Part shown: one piece after another, positions 1 through 8,713 of the stretch | Position numbering within the stretch: the first letter of the stretch is position 1 | How the letters are laid out: each line of letters opens with the position of its first letter | DNA from: Gammaproteobacteria bacterium | GTDB lineage: Bacteria > Pseudomonadota > Gammaproteobacteria > Pseudomonadales > Halieaceae | DNA: 52,244 nucleotides | Reading direction: 5' to 3' | Assembly (NCBI GenBank): GCA_009937065.1 | Contig: JAACDF010000246.1 | Coordinates: forward strand, 1-52,244 | The notes under the pieces: model-generated | The model's database searches: none | Seen by the model: the letters and a program-made list of their open reading frames with translations, nothing else | Told to the model about the DNA's origin: nothing | Made by a program: the position numbers and the translations under genes

Positions 1-382
1 ATAGGATGACGCTGAGTCGTCTGACGTCATCATCGTATCGGTCTGCTAGGAACTGAGGCAGCGTCGTAAAGCCACCGCGTAGGTATCGCGGCAAGAAGAA
101 AAAGGCCATGGCCACGGTTGCGATAGCAGCTGTCACTTCCCATGCCATTGAGCTCATGTTGTAGCCATAGGCTGAGCCATTGAGACCGATGAGTTGCTCG
201 GCAGACAGGTTGGTCAGTAGCAGAGAGCCTGCAATGAATGGCGCACTTAAGCCTCGCCCAGCAAGAAAGTAGCCCTCGGAGTCTGATGCCGAGCTTCTGG
301 ACTTTTGATACGAGACCCAGCCGACCATGCTCATGAAAAGGACACAGGTCAGAGCCACATTGATTAACTCAGTCGCGCTCAC
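1..382 (-). CDS. Solute:sodium symporter (SSS family), N-terminal part only
   Basis: The gene runs off the left edge, so only the first 127 codons are visible. It starts with GTG at 382, preceded by AAAGGATG; the nearby ATG in another frame stops after six codons. The translation begins MSATELINVALTC, gives one membrane helix, then FLAGRGLS and TNLSAEQLIGLNG, blocks that also occur in sugar-transporting SSS proteins such as vSGLT (family knowledge). It should be a Na+-driven inner-membrane importer, probably for a sugar or related small solute. It is divergent from a second SSS gene at 510, and their N-termini align without gaps (GW-(V/L)-(S/T)-Y near residue 20). The substrate cannot be told from this fragment. 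Confidence 0.85.
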   Translation of the reverse strand, partial: MSATELINVALTCVLFMSMVGWVSYQKSRSSASDSEGYFLAGRGLSAPFIAGSLLLTNLSAEQLIGLNGSAYGYNMSSMAWEVTAAIATVAMAFFFLPRYLRGGFTTLPQFLADRYDDDVRRLSVIL

Positions 383-428
383 GGGACATCCTTTTACAGT
401 GGACCCTGAGGATAAGTACTCACCGAGA

Positions 429-443
429 CGCCTTCAATAGGCG
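429..443. promoter_or_regulatory. Inverted repeat between divergent symporter genes
   Basis: CGCCT-TCAAT-AGGCG is a perfect 5-bp inverted repeat with a 5-nt spacer, lying in the 127-bp gap between the two divergent SSS genes. It could be an operator shared by both promoters or a leader hairpin. No regulator gene is nearby and no clear -35/-10 pair was found, so function is inferred only from position. Confidence 0.25.
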
Positions 444-509
444 CTGGCGTTTTGGAGTGTTACTCTCGGCGAACACGACGTTTTTATTCCTGTCTCAGCG
501 ATCATTATC

Positions 510-1952
510 ATGCCCGTCGAAACACTCCAGTTATCCGTTTTTGTGCTTATCACTGCCACCATTGGCTGGTTAACCTACCGCAAAGTAAGTTCAGACCTTG
601 CCGCACAAGGGGGGTTGGGCACCGCACGAGAAGAGGTGTTTCTTGCCGGCAAAGGTCTCAGCTGGGTTGTCGTAGCCGGCTCTATCACACTGACCAATCT
701 GAGTACTGACCAGCTGGTCGGCATGAACGGCAATCAGATGGTGCTACTCGCATGGTGGGAATTGGCAGCCGTGGTAGGGCTAGTCATTTTGGGTAAAGTT
801 ATCTTGCCCGTTTACTACCGTTACAACTGTACGACGACGACCGAGCTTCTTGAAAAGCGCTACGGCGATCGCCGAATTCGCGCGTTGATTGGCTTGTTAT
901 TTTTGCTGGGGAATCTGTTCATTTTTATCCCTGCGATGCTCTATGGCGGCTCCTTGTTCATTCAAACCATGTTTAACGTCGATATTCCGCTGTTATGGAT
1001 TGCCATTGCCTTTGCCCTGGTGGGCTCTGCGTATGCCGTGCTCGGCGGGCTGCGCGCCGTGGCTGTTTCTGATGCCTACAGCGGTGTGTTGCTCTTAACA
1101 CTGGGCGTTGTTGTTGTGCTGCTGTCCCTATCGGCCATCGACTTTGATTTCTCGGGCATCCCTGCTGAGCGACTGACCTTGATAGGCGATAACAACTCCC
1201 CGATTCCTTGGCATACATTGCTAACAGGCATGGTCTTCATTCAGATTTTCTACTGGGGGACCAATCAGACTATCACACAGCGGGCCATGGCCTCACCCAC
1301 GGTAGAAGAGGGACAAAAGGGTGTTCTCGCTGCTGCTGCCATTCGTCTCGTTATCATTCCTCCGCTCGTGGTCGTACCGGGCCTTGTCTCCTACAAGCTG
1401 TATGGCGATATCGGAGATGCCGCTTTTGGAACAATTGTTGGCGATGTATTGCCTTTATGGCTATCTGGCGCCTTTGCGGCGGCCATCGCGGCGGCTGTAC
1501 TGACCAGTGTTAACAGTGTCTTGAATTCATCGACTACACTGTGGGTGTGCGATATCCACGAGCCCTTCATCAACGCCTCGGCTGATCTCAAACGCCTGAA
1601 TCTTGTTATTACGCTCGTGTTCGTCGTAATCGGGTTGGCGATGGTTCCCGTCTACGCCACGGCAGACAGCATTATTAACTTGGTGCAGGAGCTTTATGGG
1701 CTCCTAAGCATGCCCATACTATCGGCCTTTATTGTTGGCCTCCTGTTTAGAGGCGTTGCGGCCGGTGCCGCTATTATTGCGGTGGTGCTTGGTGTTTTTC
1801 TCTACGGATTCTTCTCATTCGTTTGGGCGCCGCTTCACTACATCCATATGATGTTTTTCACTGTTATTTTATGTGTGCTCGCGGCACTCATCGTGAGTCG
1901 ACTCGTTTTCGGAACCCGGCCGATATTCGACCCGGTCATTCGCGTTAGCTAA
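510..1952 (+). CDS. Solute:sodium symporter (SSS/SGLT family), probable sugar transporter
   Basis: A complete 480-residue polytopic membrane protein with more than ten hydrophobic helices. The N-terminus shows FLAGKGLSW and TNLSTDQLVGMNG, matching the substrate/sodium-site helix of SSS carriers, followed by TTTTELLEKRYG, comparable to the 'T-(I/T)-x-E-(F/L)-L-x-x-R(Y/F)' segment after TM2 in this family. ATG at 510 is chosen because it aligns with the start of the divergent paralogue, although no good Shine-Dalgarno precedes it. It probably imports a hexose or galactoside with Na+. The next gene, 28 bp downstream and convergent, is a GH36 alpha-galactosidase, which fits a galactoside substrate but does not prove it. 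Confidence 0.88.
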   Translation: MPVETLQLSVFVLITATIGWLTYRKVSSDLAAQGGLGTAREEVFLAGKGLSWVVVAGSITLTNLSTDQLVGMNGNQMVLLAWWELAAVVGLVILGKVILPVYYRYNCTTTTELLEKRYGDRRIRALIGLLFLLGNLFIFIPAMLYGGSLFIQTMFNVDIPLLWIAIAFALVGSAYAVLGGLRAVAVSDAYSGVLLLTLGVVVVLLSLSAIDFDFSGIPAERLTLIGDNNSPIPWHTLLTGMVFIQIFYWGTNQTITQRAMASPTVEEGQKGVLAAAAIRLVIIPPLVVVPGLVSYKLYGDIGDAAFGTIVGDVLPLWLSGAFAAAIAAAVLTSVNSVLNSSTTLWVCDIHEPFINASADLKRLNLVITLVFVVIGLAMVPVYATADSIINLVQELYGLLSMPILSAFIVGLLFRGVAAGAAIIAVVLGVFLYGFFSFVWAPLHYIHMMFFTVILCVLAALIVSRLVFGTRPIFDPVIRVS

Positions 1953-1980
1953 TCGTTATGCCTCGGGCTTTAAGCCGCAA

Positions 1981-4215
1981 TTAGACCGCCTTGAGGTGGT
2001 AAATCAGCAACGACTCGGGCTGAAGAATGGGGAGTGACAACCCCACAGACATTAGCCAGTCACCGCTCCAATGCGTGCCTGTCAGTGCCTCTTTGTGGTT
2101 TGTTTGCAGGGGACGCAAATCGTCTGGCCAAACCAGCTTTAATTCGTAGTGGCGGTGGGCGTCCAGCCCGATAAATCGGTACCGGTTGGGGAACGGTGTT
2201 GACGGCGTTTCTAACATCACAAGCGCAGCCAGTGCTTCCGAATGATCGGGTGCGAGAATCATCCAGGCCTGTTCGCCTGCAGGTCGATCTACAACCTGAT
2301 AGCTACCCCCGTGAATGAGCTTACGGTGATGTTTGTGAAGCGCAATGGCCTGGGACAGCACCTGATGATCGGCGTCGGATAATTGCCGAACGTCGGTTTC
2401 CACACCCATGTGGCCCCAAAACGCGACGCCCGCTCTGAACGCCATGCTGTGTTGGCGACCTGTAATATGACAGGGGCTGGGTCCAACATGTGAGCCCATG
2501 AGTTCAGGTGGGAATAGGTTTTGAAAGCCTCGCTGGACTCGAAGCCGATCGAGGGCATCGTTAGTATCGGAGGGCCACACCCGCGAGGTGTACTCGAGTA
2601 TGCCGAGATCGGCGCGGCCGCCGCCCGATGCGCAATTTTCGATGCTGACTTCCGGAAAGGCTTTTTTGAGTCGGTGTAGAAGTTGGTAGAGCGCCCGCGT
2701 TTGCTGGTGCGGCGCGTGTCGGCCCTCCCCATTTCCGGCCTGATGTATGTCCCGGTTCATATCCCACTTGATATACGCGATGGGATGCGCTGATAGGAGC
2801 GAGCTGATCGCATCGAAAAGATACGAGACAACGGGCGGCTGCGAGAGGTCGAGAACCAGCTGCTGTCGAGCTTCATTGAGCGGTACTCCCTGATGGTGCA
2901 GTACCCAGTCGGGATGAGTCTCATAGAGCTTGCTTTTTTGGCTGACCATCTCAGGCTCGATCCAAAGACCAAACTCCATGCCCTTCTCGTGGCAAGCCTC
3001 AATGATGGGTGTCAGTCCGTTTGGAAATTTTTTCGGGTCCACTGCCCAGTCACCCAGCGCACGACGATCATCGGTGCGCCCAAAGAACCAGCCGTCATCG
3101 AGCACGAAACGCTCAATCCCCAGCGTTGCTGCCTGATCCACCAATGCCAGCACCGAGGGCTCATCGACACCAAAATAGAGAGCCTCCCAGGTATTCAACT
3201 GCACGGGACGTCTTGTGCAGGCAGGGCTTTGCTTAGCTAGAAATTCGCGTCGGATTACCTGATGCCATTGGCGCGTCAGCCCGTTTTGCCCCTGACTGCT
3301 CTGGCAGAGGTAAAGCGGAGGACTTGTGTACTGCGCGCCAGGTTCAAGTTCTAGCTCTCCGGGTCTTAACAACTCCCCGGCCTGAAGTATTTGCCGCCCG
3401 TCCGCTAGCGACTCGACCCGCATCTGATGATTACCACTCCACCCTAGATGTATTCCGAGCGCACTACCATGGGTTGCGCTCGTCGTTTTCTCGAAGAGAG
3501 TGAGGGTTGGGTTTATGTGATGCGATGAGCGCCCCGTCCAGTTCTCTCGAACGTAGGCTGAGCGGGTAATGGCGTGGCGTTGTGTTTGGAATTCATACGC
3601 CCATCTGCCGGTGACTTCCTCTAACTCGGTTAGGTAATCGGGCAGCGGCAGTGTCGCCGTGCAGTTGTCGATAAATAAGGTCGCCTGATCACTGAGGTTG
3701 CCGACGGTTACCCAGAGACACAGTACTGATTCATCGGGGTCGAGCTTGAGCTGATGTGTCACTTCTACATCTGAGACTGCGCATCGGCTGGTGAGCTCTA
3801 GATTGAACTGAGATGCGTTGGCCTGAGCCATCAGGGGTGAGAGACTCCACTGCGTTGCGCTTCGATGTACCTCGAGCCCCAAGTGCCCCAAAAAGCTCTC
3901 GCCTATGGTCGGGGTTAGACTGATTGTGGGTTCGATCGGTAAGGACGCCGGCGCTTCGTGTCGATCGAGCTGGTTGAGCATCGACACATTGACCGTCATG
4001 AGGCGATTACCAAAGTAGCTGAGCACAGGTTGGTTGTGACGACAGTCGACAACCACAGATGTGGAGTCGTTGTGTAGATGGTAAAAGTCGCGGATGTTCT
4101 GGCTCACGTGTATCTCAAACGTTTTAGTTGTGTTGTTGTTCGGTTCCTCGGTTGTGTGTTTAGAGTACCTTGGCTGGGTTGGAGTTACACTGCTGGCGTA
4201 GGGCACGATACGCAC
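1981..4215 (-). CDS. Alpha-galactosidase, glycoside hydrolase family 36
   Basis: Hydrolyses terminal alpha-galactosides (raffinose or melibiose type, or algal galactosides) by the retaining GH36 mechanism. The 744-residue frame carries RFVLDDGWFFG, the nucleophile motif IKWDMNRD (Asp485) and the acid/base motif WPSDTNDALDR (Asp550); the 65-residue spacing matches characterised GH36 enzymes. No signal peptide is evident, so it probably acts in the cytosol on imported oligosaccharides. The GTG at 4215 gives an Asn/Thr-rich leader of about 36 residues that looks non-conserved; GTG at 4107 (VSQNIRDFYHLH) would give 708 residues, equally normal for the family. Neither start has a strong Shine-Dalgarno. 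It faces the exported ADP-ribosylglycohydrolase gene divergently across 85 bp. Confidence 0.93.
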   Translation of the reverse strand: MRIVPYASSVTPTQPRYSKHTTEEPNNNTTKTFEIHVSQNIRDFYHLHNDSTSVVVDCRHNQPVLSYFGNRLMTVNVSMLNQLDRHEAPASLPIEPTISLTPTIGESFLGHLGLEVHRSATQWSLSPLMAQANASQFNLELTSRCAVSDVEVTHQLKLDPDESVLCLWVTVGNLSDQATLFIDNCTATLPLPDYLTELEEVTGRWAYEFQTQRHAITRSAYVRENWTGRSSHHINPTLTLFEKTTSATHGSALGIHLGWSGNHQMRVESLADGRQILQAGELLRPGELELEPGAQYTSPPLYLCQSSQGQNGLTRQWHQVIRREFLAKQSPACTRRPVQLNTWEALYFGVDEPSVLALVDQAATLGIERFVLDDGWFFGRTDDRRALGDWAVDPKKFPNGLTPIIEACHEKGMEFGLWIEPEMVSQKSKLYETHPDWVLHHQGVPLNEARQQLVLDLSQPPVVSYLFDAISSLLSAHPIAYIKWDMNRDIHQAGNGEGRHAPHQQTRALYQLLHRLKKAFPEVSIENCASGGGRADLGILEYTSRVWPSDTNDALDRLRVQRGFQNLFPPELMGSHVGPSPCHITGRQHSMAFRAGVAFWGHMGVETDVRQLSDADHQVLSQAIALHKHHRKLIHGGSYQVVDRPAGEQAWMILAPDHSEALAALVMLETPSTPFPNRYRFIGLDAHRHYELKLVWPDDLRPLQTNHKEALTGTHWSGDWLMSVGLSLPILQPESLLIYHLKAV

Positions 4216-4300
4216 ACACAGCTGGGCCGCACTGGGCTAGATAGTTTTCCCTCATACGGAGACCGTACAAGTTGCAGAGTAAGGAGAGGACACAGCAAGG

Positions 4301-5635
4301 ATGAGACTGACCTCGCAGGCATTGTTCCCCGTTCTTTTTACCTGCCTTCTGGCGACCTCTCCACTGGTTCAGGCCGCTGTTGGTGCGCCGGCATGTGGTG
4401 CTAACGAAACTACAATAAGTGATGTCAGGTCAGATCAATGGCAGGGCTTCTGGCTGGGTCAGTCGCTGGGTAACTGGACGGGCCTCGTGACAGAGATGGA
4501 TAAGATTGGGGGTGACGGTGATCACGGCCGTTTTTACACCCGAAAAGACTGGGGTAAGCCTGATCAGCCGGCCATTTGGAGTGAAACGCCCAGCGATATT
4601 TCGAGCGATATCGACTTTGTGCTTCGTGGCCCCAATGAGATTTGGGGGGCAGATGACGATACGGATATTGAGTACATGTATTTGTGGACTGTGTATCATC
4701 AGCAGATTGCGAAACTAACACCGATACAGATACGTGAAGCCTGGGTTCGACATATTTATGACGAGTCGCAACCCACGCCCTACGGCAAGGACCAATTCGG
4801 TTATCAGAACTTCCTTTGGGTATCTAACCAGCGCGCGCATACGCTCATGTTAGAGGGGTACTCACCGCCGGAAACAGCCCATCCAGACAACAATCCGCAC
4901 GGCGACATGATCGATGCTCAGCTGACGACTGAGATATTTGGCTTGCTGGCACCCGGTGTACCCCATGTCGCTCTGGACATTGCTCATTACCCTATTCGCA
5001 CCGCGGGGTATGGGGACGCGGTTCTTGTCTCTGAATTCTACGTCGTTATGCATGCCCTAGCTGCCATGGAGCCCCGCGGTCAACTGTCATCTGAACGTAT
5101 TAACCGCATTGCCATCGCCGCTAGGCAGTATCTGCCAGATGGCTCTGTGCCAGCGGCTATGTTCGATTTCGTGAAACGCCAGCATGCGGCTGGCCTCCCT
5201 TGGGAAGCGACGCGCGATGCGATTTATCAGCGCTACCAAGTTGAACAGCGAGATGGTTACGATGTCACTTCACGAGGACTTTATTGCAATGGCTGTTTTG
5301 CCTCTGGGATCAATTTTGCTGCCAGTTTGGTGTCGCTCTTTTATGGCGAAGGTGATCTTAAAGAGACCCTGAAAATAGCGGTTTTGGCAGGCTGGGATGC
5401 CGATAACCCTGCGGCTACCTGGGGTGGTTTTCTAGGCTATACCCTAGGCCGACAGACGATAGAAGATCAGTTTGGACGATCTTTATCGGACCAATTCAAT
5501 ATTCATCGGACGCGTCGAGGGTTCCCCAACGACGGTATCGATTCTTTCTGCAATATGGCGAAAATGGGGATTGAGGTCTCACAACGAGTGAAGGCCAGCT
5601 ATCACGCTGATTATCAAGCAAAGGCAGTTAAGTGA
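4301..5635 (+). CDS. Exported ADP-ribosylglycohydrolase-fold protein
   Basis: A 444-residue protein with a clear signal peptide (FPVLFTCLLATSPLVQA, cleavage near residue 26). The mature part matches the DraG/ARH fold: GFWLGQSLGNWTG resembles the N-terminal glycine-rich helix, GADDDTDIEY (Asp118-Thr121) corresponds to the T-D-D-T metal site, and GWDADNPAATWGG (Asp366, Asp368) corresponds to GGDTDTNAA. The two-metal acidic residues therefore look intact. Family members remove ADP-ribose from proteins or act on related N- or O-glycosidic bonds; periplasmic export makes protein de-ADP-ribosylation unlikely, so another ribosyl or glycosyl substrate is plausible (inference). It begins 85 bp from the divergent alpha-galactosidase and is followed after 6 bp by an MBL-fold hydrolase, so those two are probably one transcript. 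Confidence 0.8.
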   Translation: MRLTSQALFPVLFTCLLATSPLVQAAVGAPACGANETTISDVRSDQWQGFWLGQSLGNWTGLVTEMDKIGGDGDHGRFYTRKDWGKPDQPAIWSETPSDISSDIDFVLRGPNEIWGADDDTDIEYMYLWTVYHQQIAKLTPIQIREAWVRHIYDESQPTPYGKDQFGYQNFLWVSNQRAHTLMLEGYSPPETAHPDNNPHGDMIDAQLTTEIFGLLAPGVPHVALDIAHYPIRTAGYGDAVLVSEFYVVMHALAAMEPRGQLSSERINRIAIAARQYLPDGSVPAAMFDFVKRQHAAGLPWEATRDAIYQRYQVEQRDGYDVTSRGLYCNGCFASGINFAASLVSLFYGEGDLKETLKIAVLAGWDADNPAATWGGFLGYTLGRQTIEDQFGRSLSDQFNIHRTRRGFPNDGIDSFCNMAKMGIEVSQRVKASYHADYQAKAVK

Positions 5636-5641
5636 GGATGT

Positions 5642-6574
5642 ATGTTTAAGGGCGCGATTCGGTACATCGTTTTTGTCATTGGATGCATGCTAGCGCCCTA
5701 TGGCGTTGTGGCAGAGACACTGGATTCTGAGACCACACAGATCGTCATGCTAGGCACTGGGACGCCAAATCCCTTCCCCGACCGGTCTGGCCCTTCGGTT
5801 GCCATCGTTGTGAACGACGAGCCCTATTTGATTGATTTCGGCCCAGGTGTTGTGCGGCAAGCCTCAGCCATGTCGCCCGAGTACGGTGGTTCTGTGAAGG
5901 GTCTTGCTGTTGAGAATATTAAGCATGCGTTCCTAACCCATCTCCACTCGGATCACACTGTAGGTCTGCCAGATCTCATTTTGACGGCTTGGACTGTGGG
6001 TCGTGACGAACCGCTGAAACTGTTTGGTCCTGAGGGTACCAAACACATGGCCGACAAAGTGCTTGAGGCCTATGAGGAGGATATTCGCTATCGGCTCTAC
6101 AGTGAGCAGCCTGCCAACAACGAGGGCTGGCGCGTTGAGACCCACGAGATCAGAGAAACAGGGTTTGTTTTTGAGGATCACAATGTGAAGGTGGAGGCTT
6201 TTCGAGTGCCACATGGTAGCTGGCCAGAGGCATGGGGTTATCGATTCACAACACCTGACACGGTCATTGTGATTTCTGGTGACACCGCGCCGTCCGATGT
6301 CTTGAAGCAGTATTCACAAGGTGCCGATGTGCTCATTCATGAGGTGTACAGCGAAGAGGGTTTTGCAAAGAAGGAGCCTCAGTGGCAGAAATACCACGCG
6401 AAGAATCACACCTCGACCTCGGAGCTTGGACGTTTGGCGTCAGAGGTGAAACCGAAGTTGCTTATTTTGTATCACCAGCTGCTCTGGGGTTCGACTCACG
6501 AGACGCTCATCGATGAGGTGAAAAGCGAATTTAGCGGAACCGTTGTTTCGGCACGTGACCTCGATGTTTTCTAG
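5642..6574 (+). CDS. Exported metallo-beta-lactamase-fold hydrolase (RNase Z / type II arylsulfatase-like)
   Basis: 310 residues with a signal peptide ending around residue 24 (APYGVVAETL). The mature protein starts with MLGTGTPNPFPDRSGPS and carries the MBL zinc motif HLHSDH (His100, His102, Asp104, His105), a bridging Asp in VISGDTAPS and a later NHTSTSELG histidine, the RNase Z-like layout. Because it is exported, tRNA processing is unlikely. The MBL arylsulfatase AtsA of Pseudoalteromonas is an exported relative of this subgroup (family knowledge), so sulfate-ester hydrolysis is one option; phosphodiester or lactone hydrolysis are others. GAGGATGT precedes the ATG, and the gene starts 6 bp after the ADP-ribosylglycohydrolase stop, indicating co-transcription. 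Confidence 0.82.
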   Translation: MFKGAIRYIVFVIGCMLAPYGVVAETLDSETTQIVMLGTGTPNPFPDRSGPSVAIVVNDEPYLIDFGPGVVRQASAMSPEYGGSVKGLAVENIKHAFLTHLHSDHTVGLPDLILTAWTVGRDEPLKLFGPEGTKHMADKVLEAYEEDIRYRLYSEQPANNEGWRVETHEIRETGFVFEDHNVKVEAFRVPHGSWPEAWGYRFTTPDTVIVISGDTAPSDVLKQYSQGADVLIHEVYSEEGFAKKEPQWQKYHAKNHTSTSELGRLASEVKPKLLILYHQLLWGSTHETLIDEVKSEFSGTVVSARDLDVF

Positions 6575-6699
6575 TGTCGGCCCTCGGCCTCTCAATGAAC
6601 TGATCACAGTCGCTATTAATGGAGCCTCTATTGAATTGTCGGGTGCTACCGTTGATAGTCCAGTACAAATAACTCGATAACGCCAAGGGGGACCATGGC

Positions 6700-8628
6700 A
6701 TGACACGTATTTCTCATTTGGGTGCGGCCTCATTGCTCGCTGTGTTGCTAACTGGATGCTCAACCGACGATGGGCCGGAGCAGGGAGCGGCTGCCACGGT
6801 CGCGGATTCGCATGAGACCTACACGGCAGCGCAATTTTTCCAGACCACAAGCTATCGCATGGGCGGTGCTGGGCCCTATGCTTTCTCAGCCTCGAATGGT
6901 GATCTGTTGGTGAGTTCCGATGAGACTGGTGTCTATAACGCCTATCGACTGGATGTCACCTCGGGGCAGATGACAGCGCTAACGGAATCTGACGACCGCG
7001 GTGTTTATGCGGACTCGTGGTTTCCCGAGGACGATCGGTTCATTTATCAGCAGGACGGTAATGGCGACGAGCTGACCCACGTTTTCGTCATGACACCTGA
7101 GGGTGAGGCGACCGATCTTACACCGGGCGAAGGTCACAAGGCAGGTTTTGCTGGCTGGTCCTCGGATGGAAAGAGCTTTTATGTATTTAGCAATGAGCGT
7201 GACGGTGCTGCTTTCGATATGTACCGATACAGCGCCGCTGACTACTCCCGCGAGGTTCTTTACGAGAACAGCGAGGGTCTTGATTTGGGTTCGATCAGTT
7301 CGGACGGTCGGTGGGTAGTTTATGCTCGCAATAACAGTAATGCCGACAGCGACCTATTCTTGATCGATGTGACGGCTGATGAGCTGGAGCTTGTCAATAT
7401 CACGCCGCACGAGGGTGATATCGAGTACTCGGCAATGGGCTTCACACCGGATAACAGCCAGCTCATTTATTCCACCAACGAGTTTGGCGAATTCAGTCAG
7501 GCCTGGACGATGTCCTTGGAGACGGGTGAGCGCGAGGTGCTCGTCGCGGACGACTGGGACGTGATGTATGTCGGCTACTCCCCGAGTGGACGATACCGTG
7601 TCAGTGGCGTGAACAACGACGCGAGTACGGATGTCACCTTGATCGACTTGGCGACGGGCGATGCCGTGGTGCTGAAAAATGTCCCCGATGGTGATCTTTC
7701 TCAAGTCCGGTTTAACCGCGACGAAACTGCGATTGCCTTCGGTTTAAACCGCGACACCGCACCTTATGATTTGTACCACATGCCCTTAGGTGGCGATGCG
7801 ATGCAACTGACCAAGGCGTTGAATCCAGCGATCAATAGCGATTACATGGTCGAGGGAGAGGTTGTTCGTTTCGGAAGCTACGACGGGCTGCAAGTCCCGG
7901 GTATTTTGTATAAACCTCGCGAAGCCTCGGCAGACAAACCGGTACCCGCTATGGTGTGGGTTCACGGTGGCCCTGGTGGTCAAAGCCGAAAGGGTTATTC
8001 CGCAACCATTCAGCATCTGGTCAATCATGGCTATGCGGTCTATCAGATCAATAACCGTGGCTCTAGCGGCTATGGAAAGACCTTCTACCACCTCGACGAT
8101 CTGAAGCACGGTGAGGCGGACCTCGGAGACGTGGTTGCATCACGAGCCTTCTTGGCCTCTTACGATTGGATTGACGGTGAGCGCGTAGGCATCATCGGCG
8201 GATCGTACGGTGGCTACATGGTGGCGGCCGCCTTGGCGTTTGAGCCAGAAGCGTTCGAAGTTGGTGTGAACATCTTTGGTGTCACTAACTGGCTGAGAAC
8301 GCTGGAGTCGATTCCACCGTGGTGGGGCGCCTTTAGAACCTCGCTCTATGCCGAGCTCGGTGACCCCGCAACCGACACAGATCGTTTGACCGCTATTTCG
8401 CCGTTATTCCATGCGGAGAATATTGTTAAACCACTGCTGGTTGTGCAGGGAGCGAACGACCCGCGTGTCCTGCAGGTTGAGAGTGATGAGCTGGTCGATG
8501 AGGTGCGCGCAAATGATGTGCCTGTTGATTACGTGCTGTTTGAGGACGAGGGGCACGGGTTCAGAAAGCGGGTAAACCGAGTTTCGGCCTCGGAGGCATA
8601 CCTTCAGTTTTTGAATACGCATCTCTAG
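6700..8628 (+). CDS. Lipoprotein S9 family (prolyl oligopeptidase-like) peptidase
   Basis: A 642-residue exported serine peptidase. The N-terminus has a lipobox (AVLLTGC, Cys20), so it is probably membrane-anchored in the periplasm. Residues about 50-380 show WD40/PD40-like propeller repeats (DNSQLIYSTNEFGE, WSSDGKSFYVF), and the C-terminal alpha/beta-hydrolase domain has WVHGGPGGQ, GGSYGGYM (Ser502), GANDPRV (Asp587) and EDEGHGF (His619), a complete triad of the S9C/acylaminoacyl type. It should cleave oligopeptides, often after Pro or Ala. AAGGGGGA at 6685-6692 supports ATG 6700; a two-codon ATG-GCA-TGA at 6695 overlaps this start out of frame. It sits 125 bp after the MBL gene and may be separately transcribed. 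A terminator follows at 8661. Confidence 0.92.
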   Translation: MTRISHLGAASLLAVLLTGCSTDDGPEQGAAATVADSHETYTAAQFFQTTSYRMGGAGPYAFSASNGDLLVSSDETGVYNAYRLDVTSGQMTALTESDDRGVYADSWFPEDDRFIYQQDGNGDELTHVFVMTPEGEATDLTPGEGHKAGFAGWSSDGKSFYVFSNERDGAAFDMYRYSAADYSREVLYENSEGLDLGSISSDGRWVVYARNNSNADSDLFLIDVTADELELVNITPHEGDIEYSAMGFTPDNSQLIYSTNEFGEFSQAWTMSLETGEREVLVADDWDVMYVGYSPSGRYRVSGVNNDASTDVTLIDLATGDAVVLKNVPDGDLSQVRFNRDETAIAFGLNRDTAPYDLYHMPLGGDAMQLTKALNPAINSDYMVEGEVVRFGSYDGLQVPGILYKPREASADKPVPAMVWVHGGPGGQSRKGYSATIQHLVNHGYAVYQINNRGSSGYGKTFYHLDDLKHGEADLGDVVASRAFLASYDWIDGERVGIIGGSYGGYMVAAALAFEPEAFEVGVNIFGVTNWLRTLESIPPWWGAFRTSLYAELGDPATDTDRLTAISPLFHAENIVKPLLVVQGANDPRVLQVESDELVDEVRANDVPVDYVLFEDEGHGFRKRVNRVSASEAYLQFLNTHL

Positions 8629-8660
8629 CGATTTGGGCGAGGATGCCTTGTACTGATTAG

Positions 8661-8684
8661 GGCCGTTCATCACGGCCTTTTTTT
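8661..8684 (+). terminator. Rho-independent terminator after the S9 peptidase
   Basis: GGCCGT-TCATC-ACGGCC forms a 6-bp stem with a 5-nt loop followed directly by seven T residues. It lies 32 bp after the S9 peptidase stop and 29 bp before the next start, separating the two transcripts. Confidence 0.85.
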
Positions 8685-8713
8685 CGGGCGATGATCAAAC
8701 ACAAGGACGCGCT

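Noticed and set aside
491-509. Second Fur-like sequence before the SSS gene at 510
   Set aside because: Only about 10 of 19 consensus positions match, essentially one half site.
452-709. 85-codon frame overlapping the SSS gene
   Set aside because: It is Arg/Cys/His-rich and overlaps a gene with clear homology in another frame.
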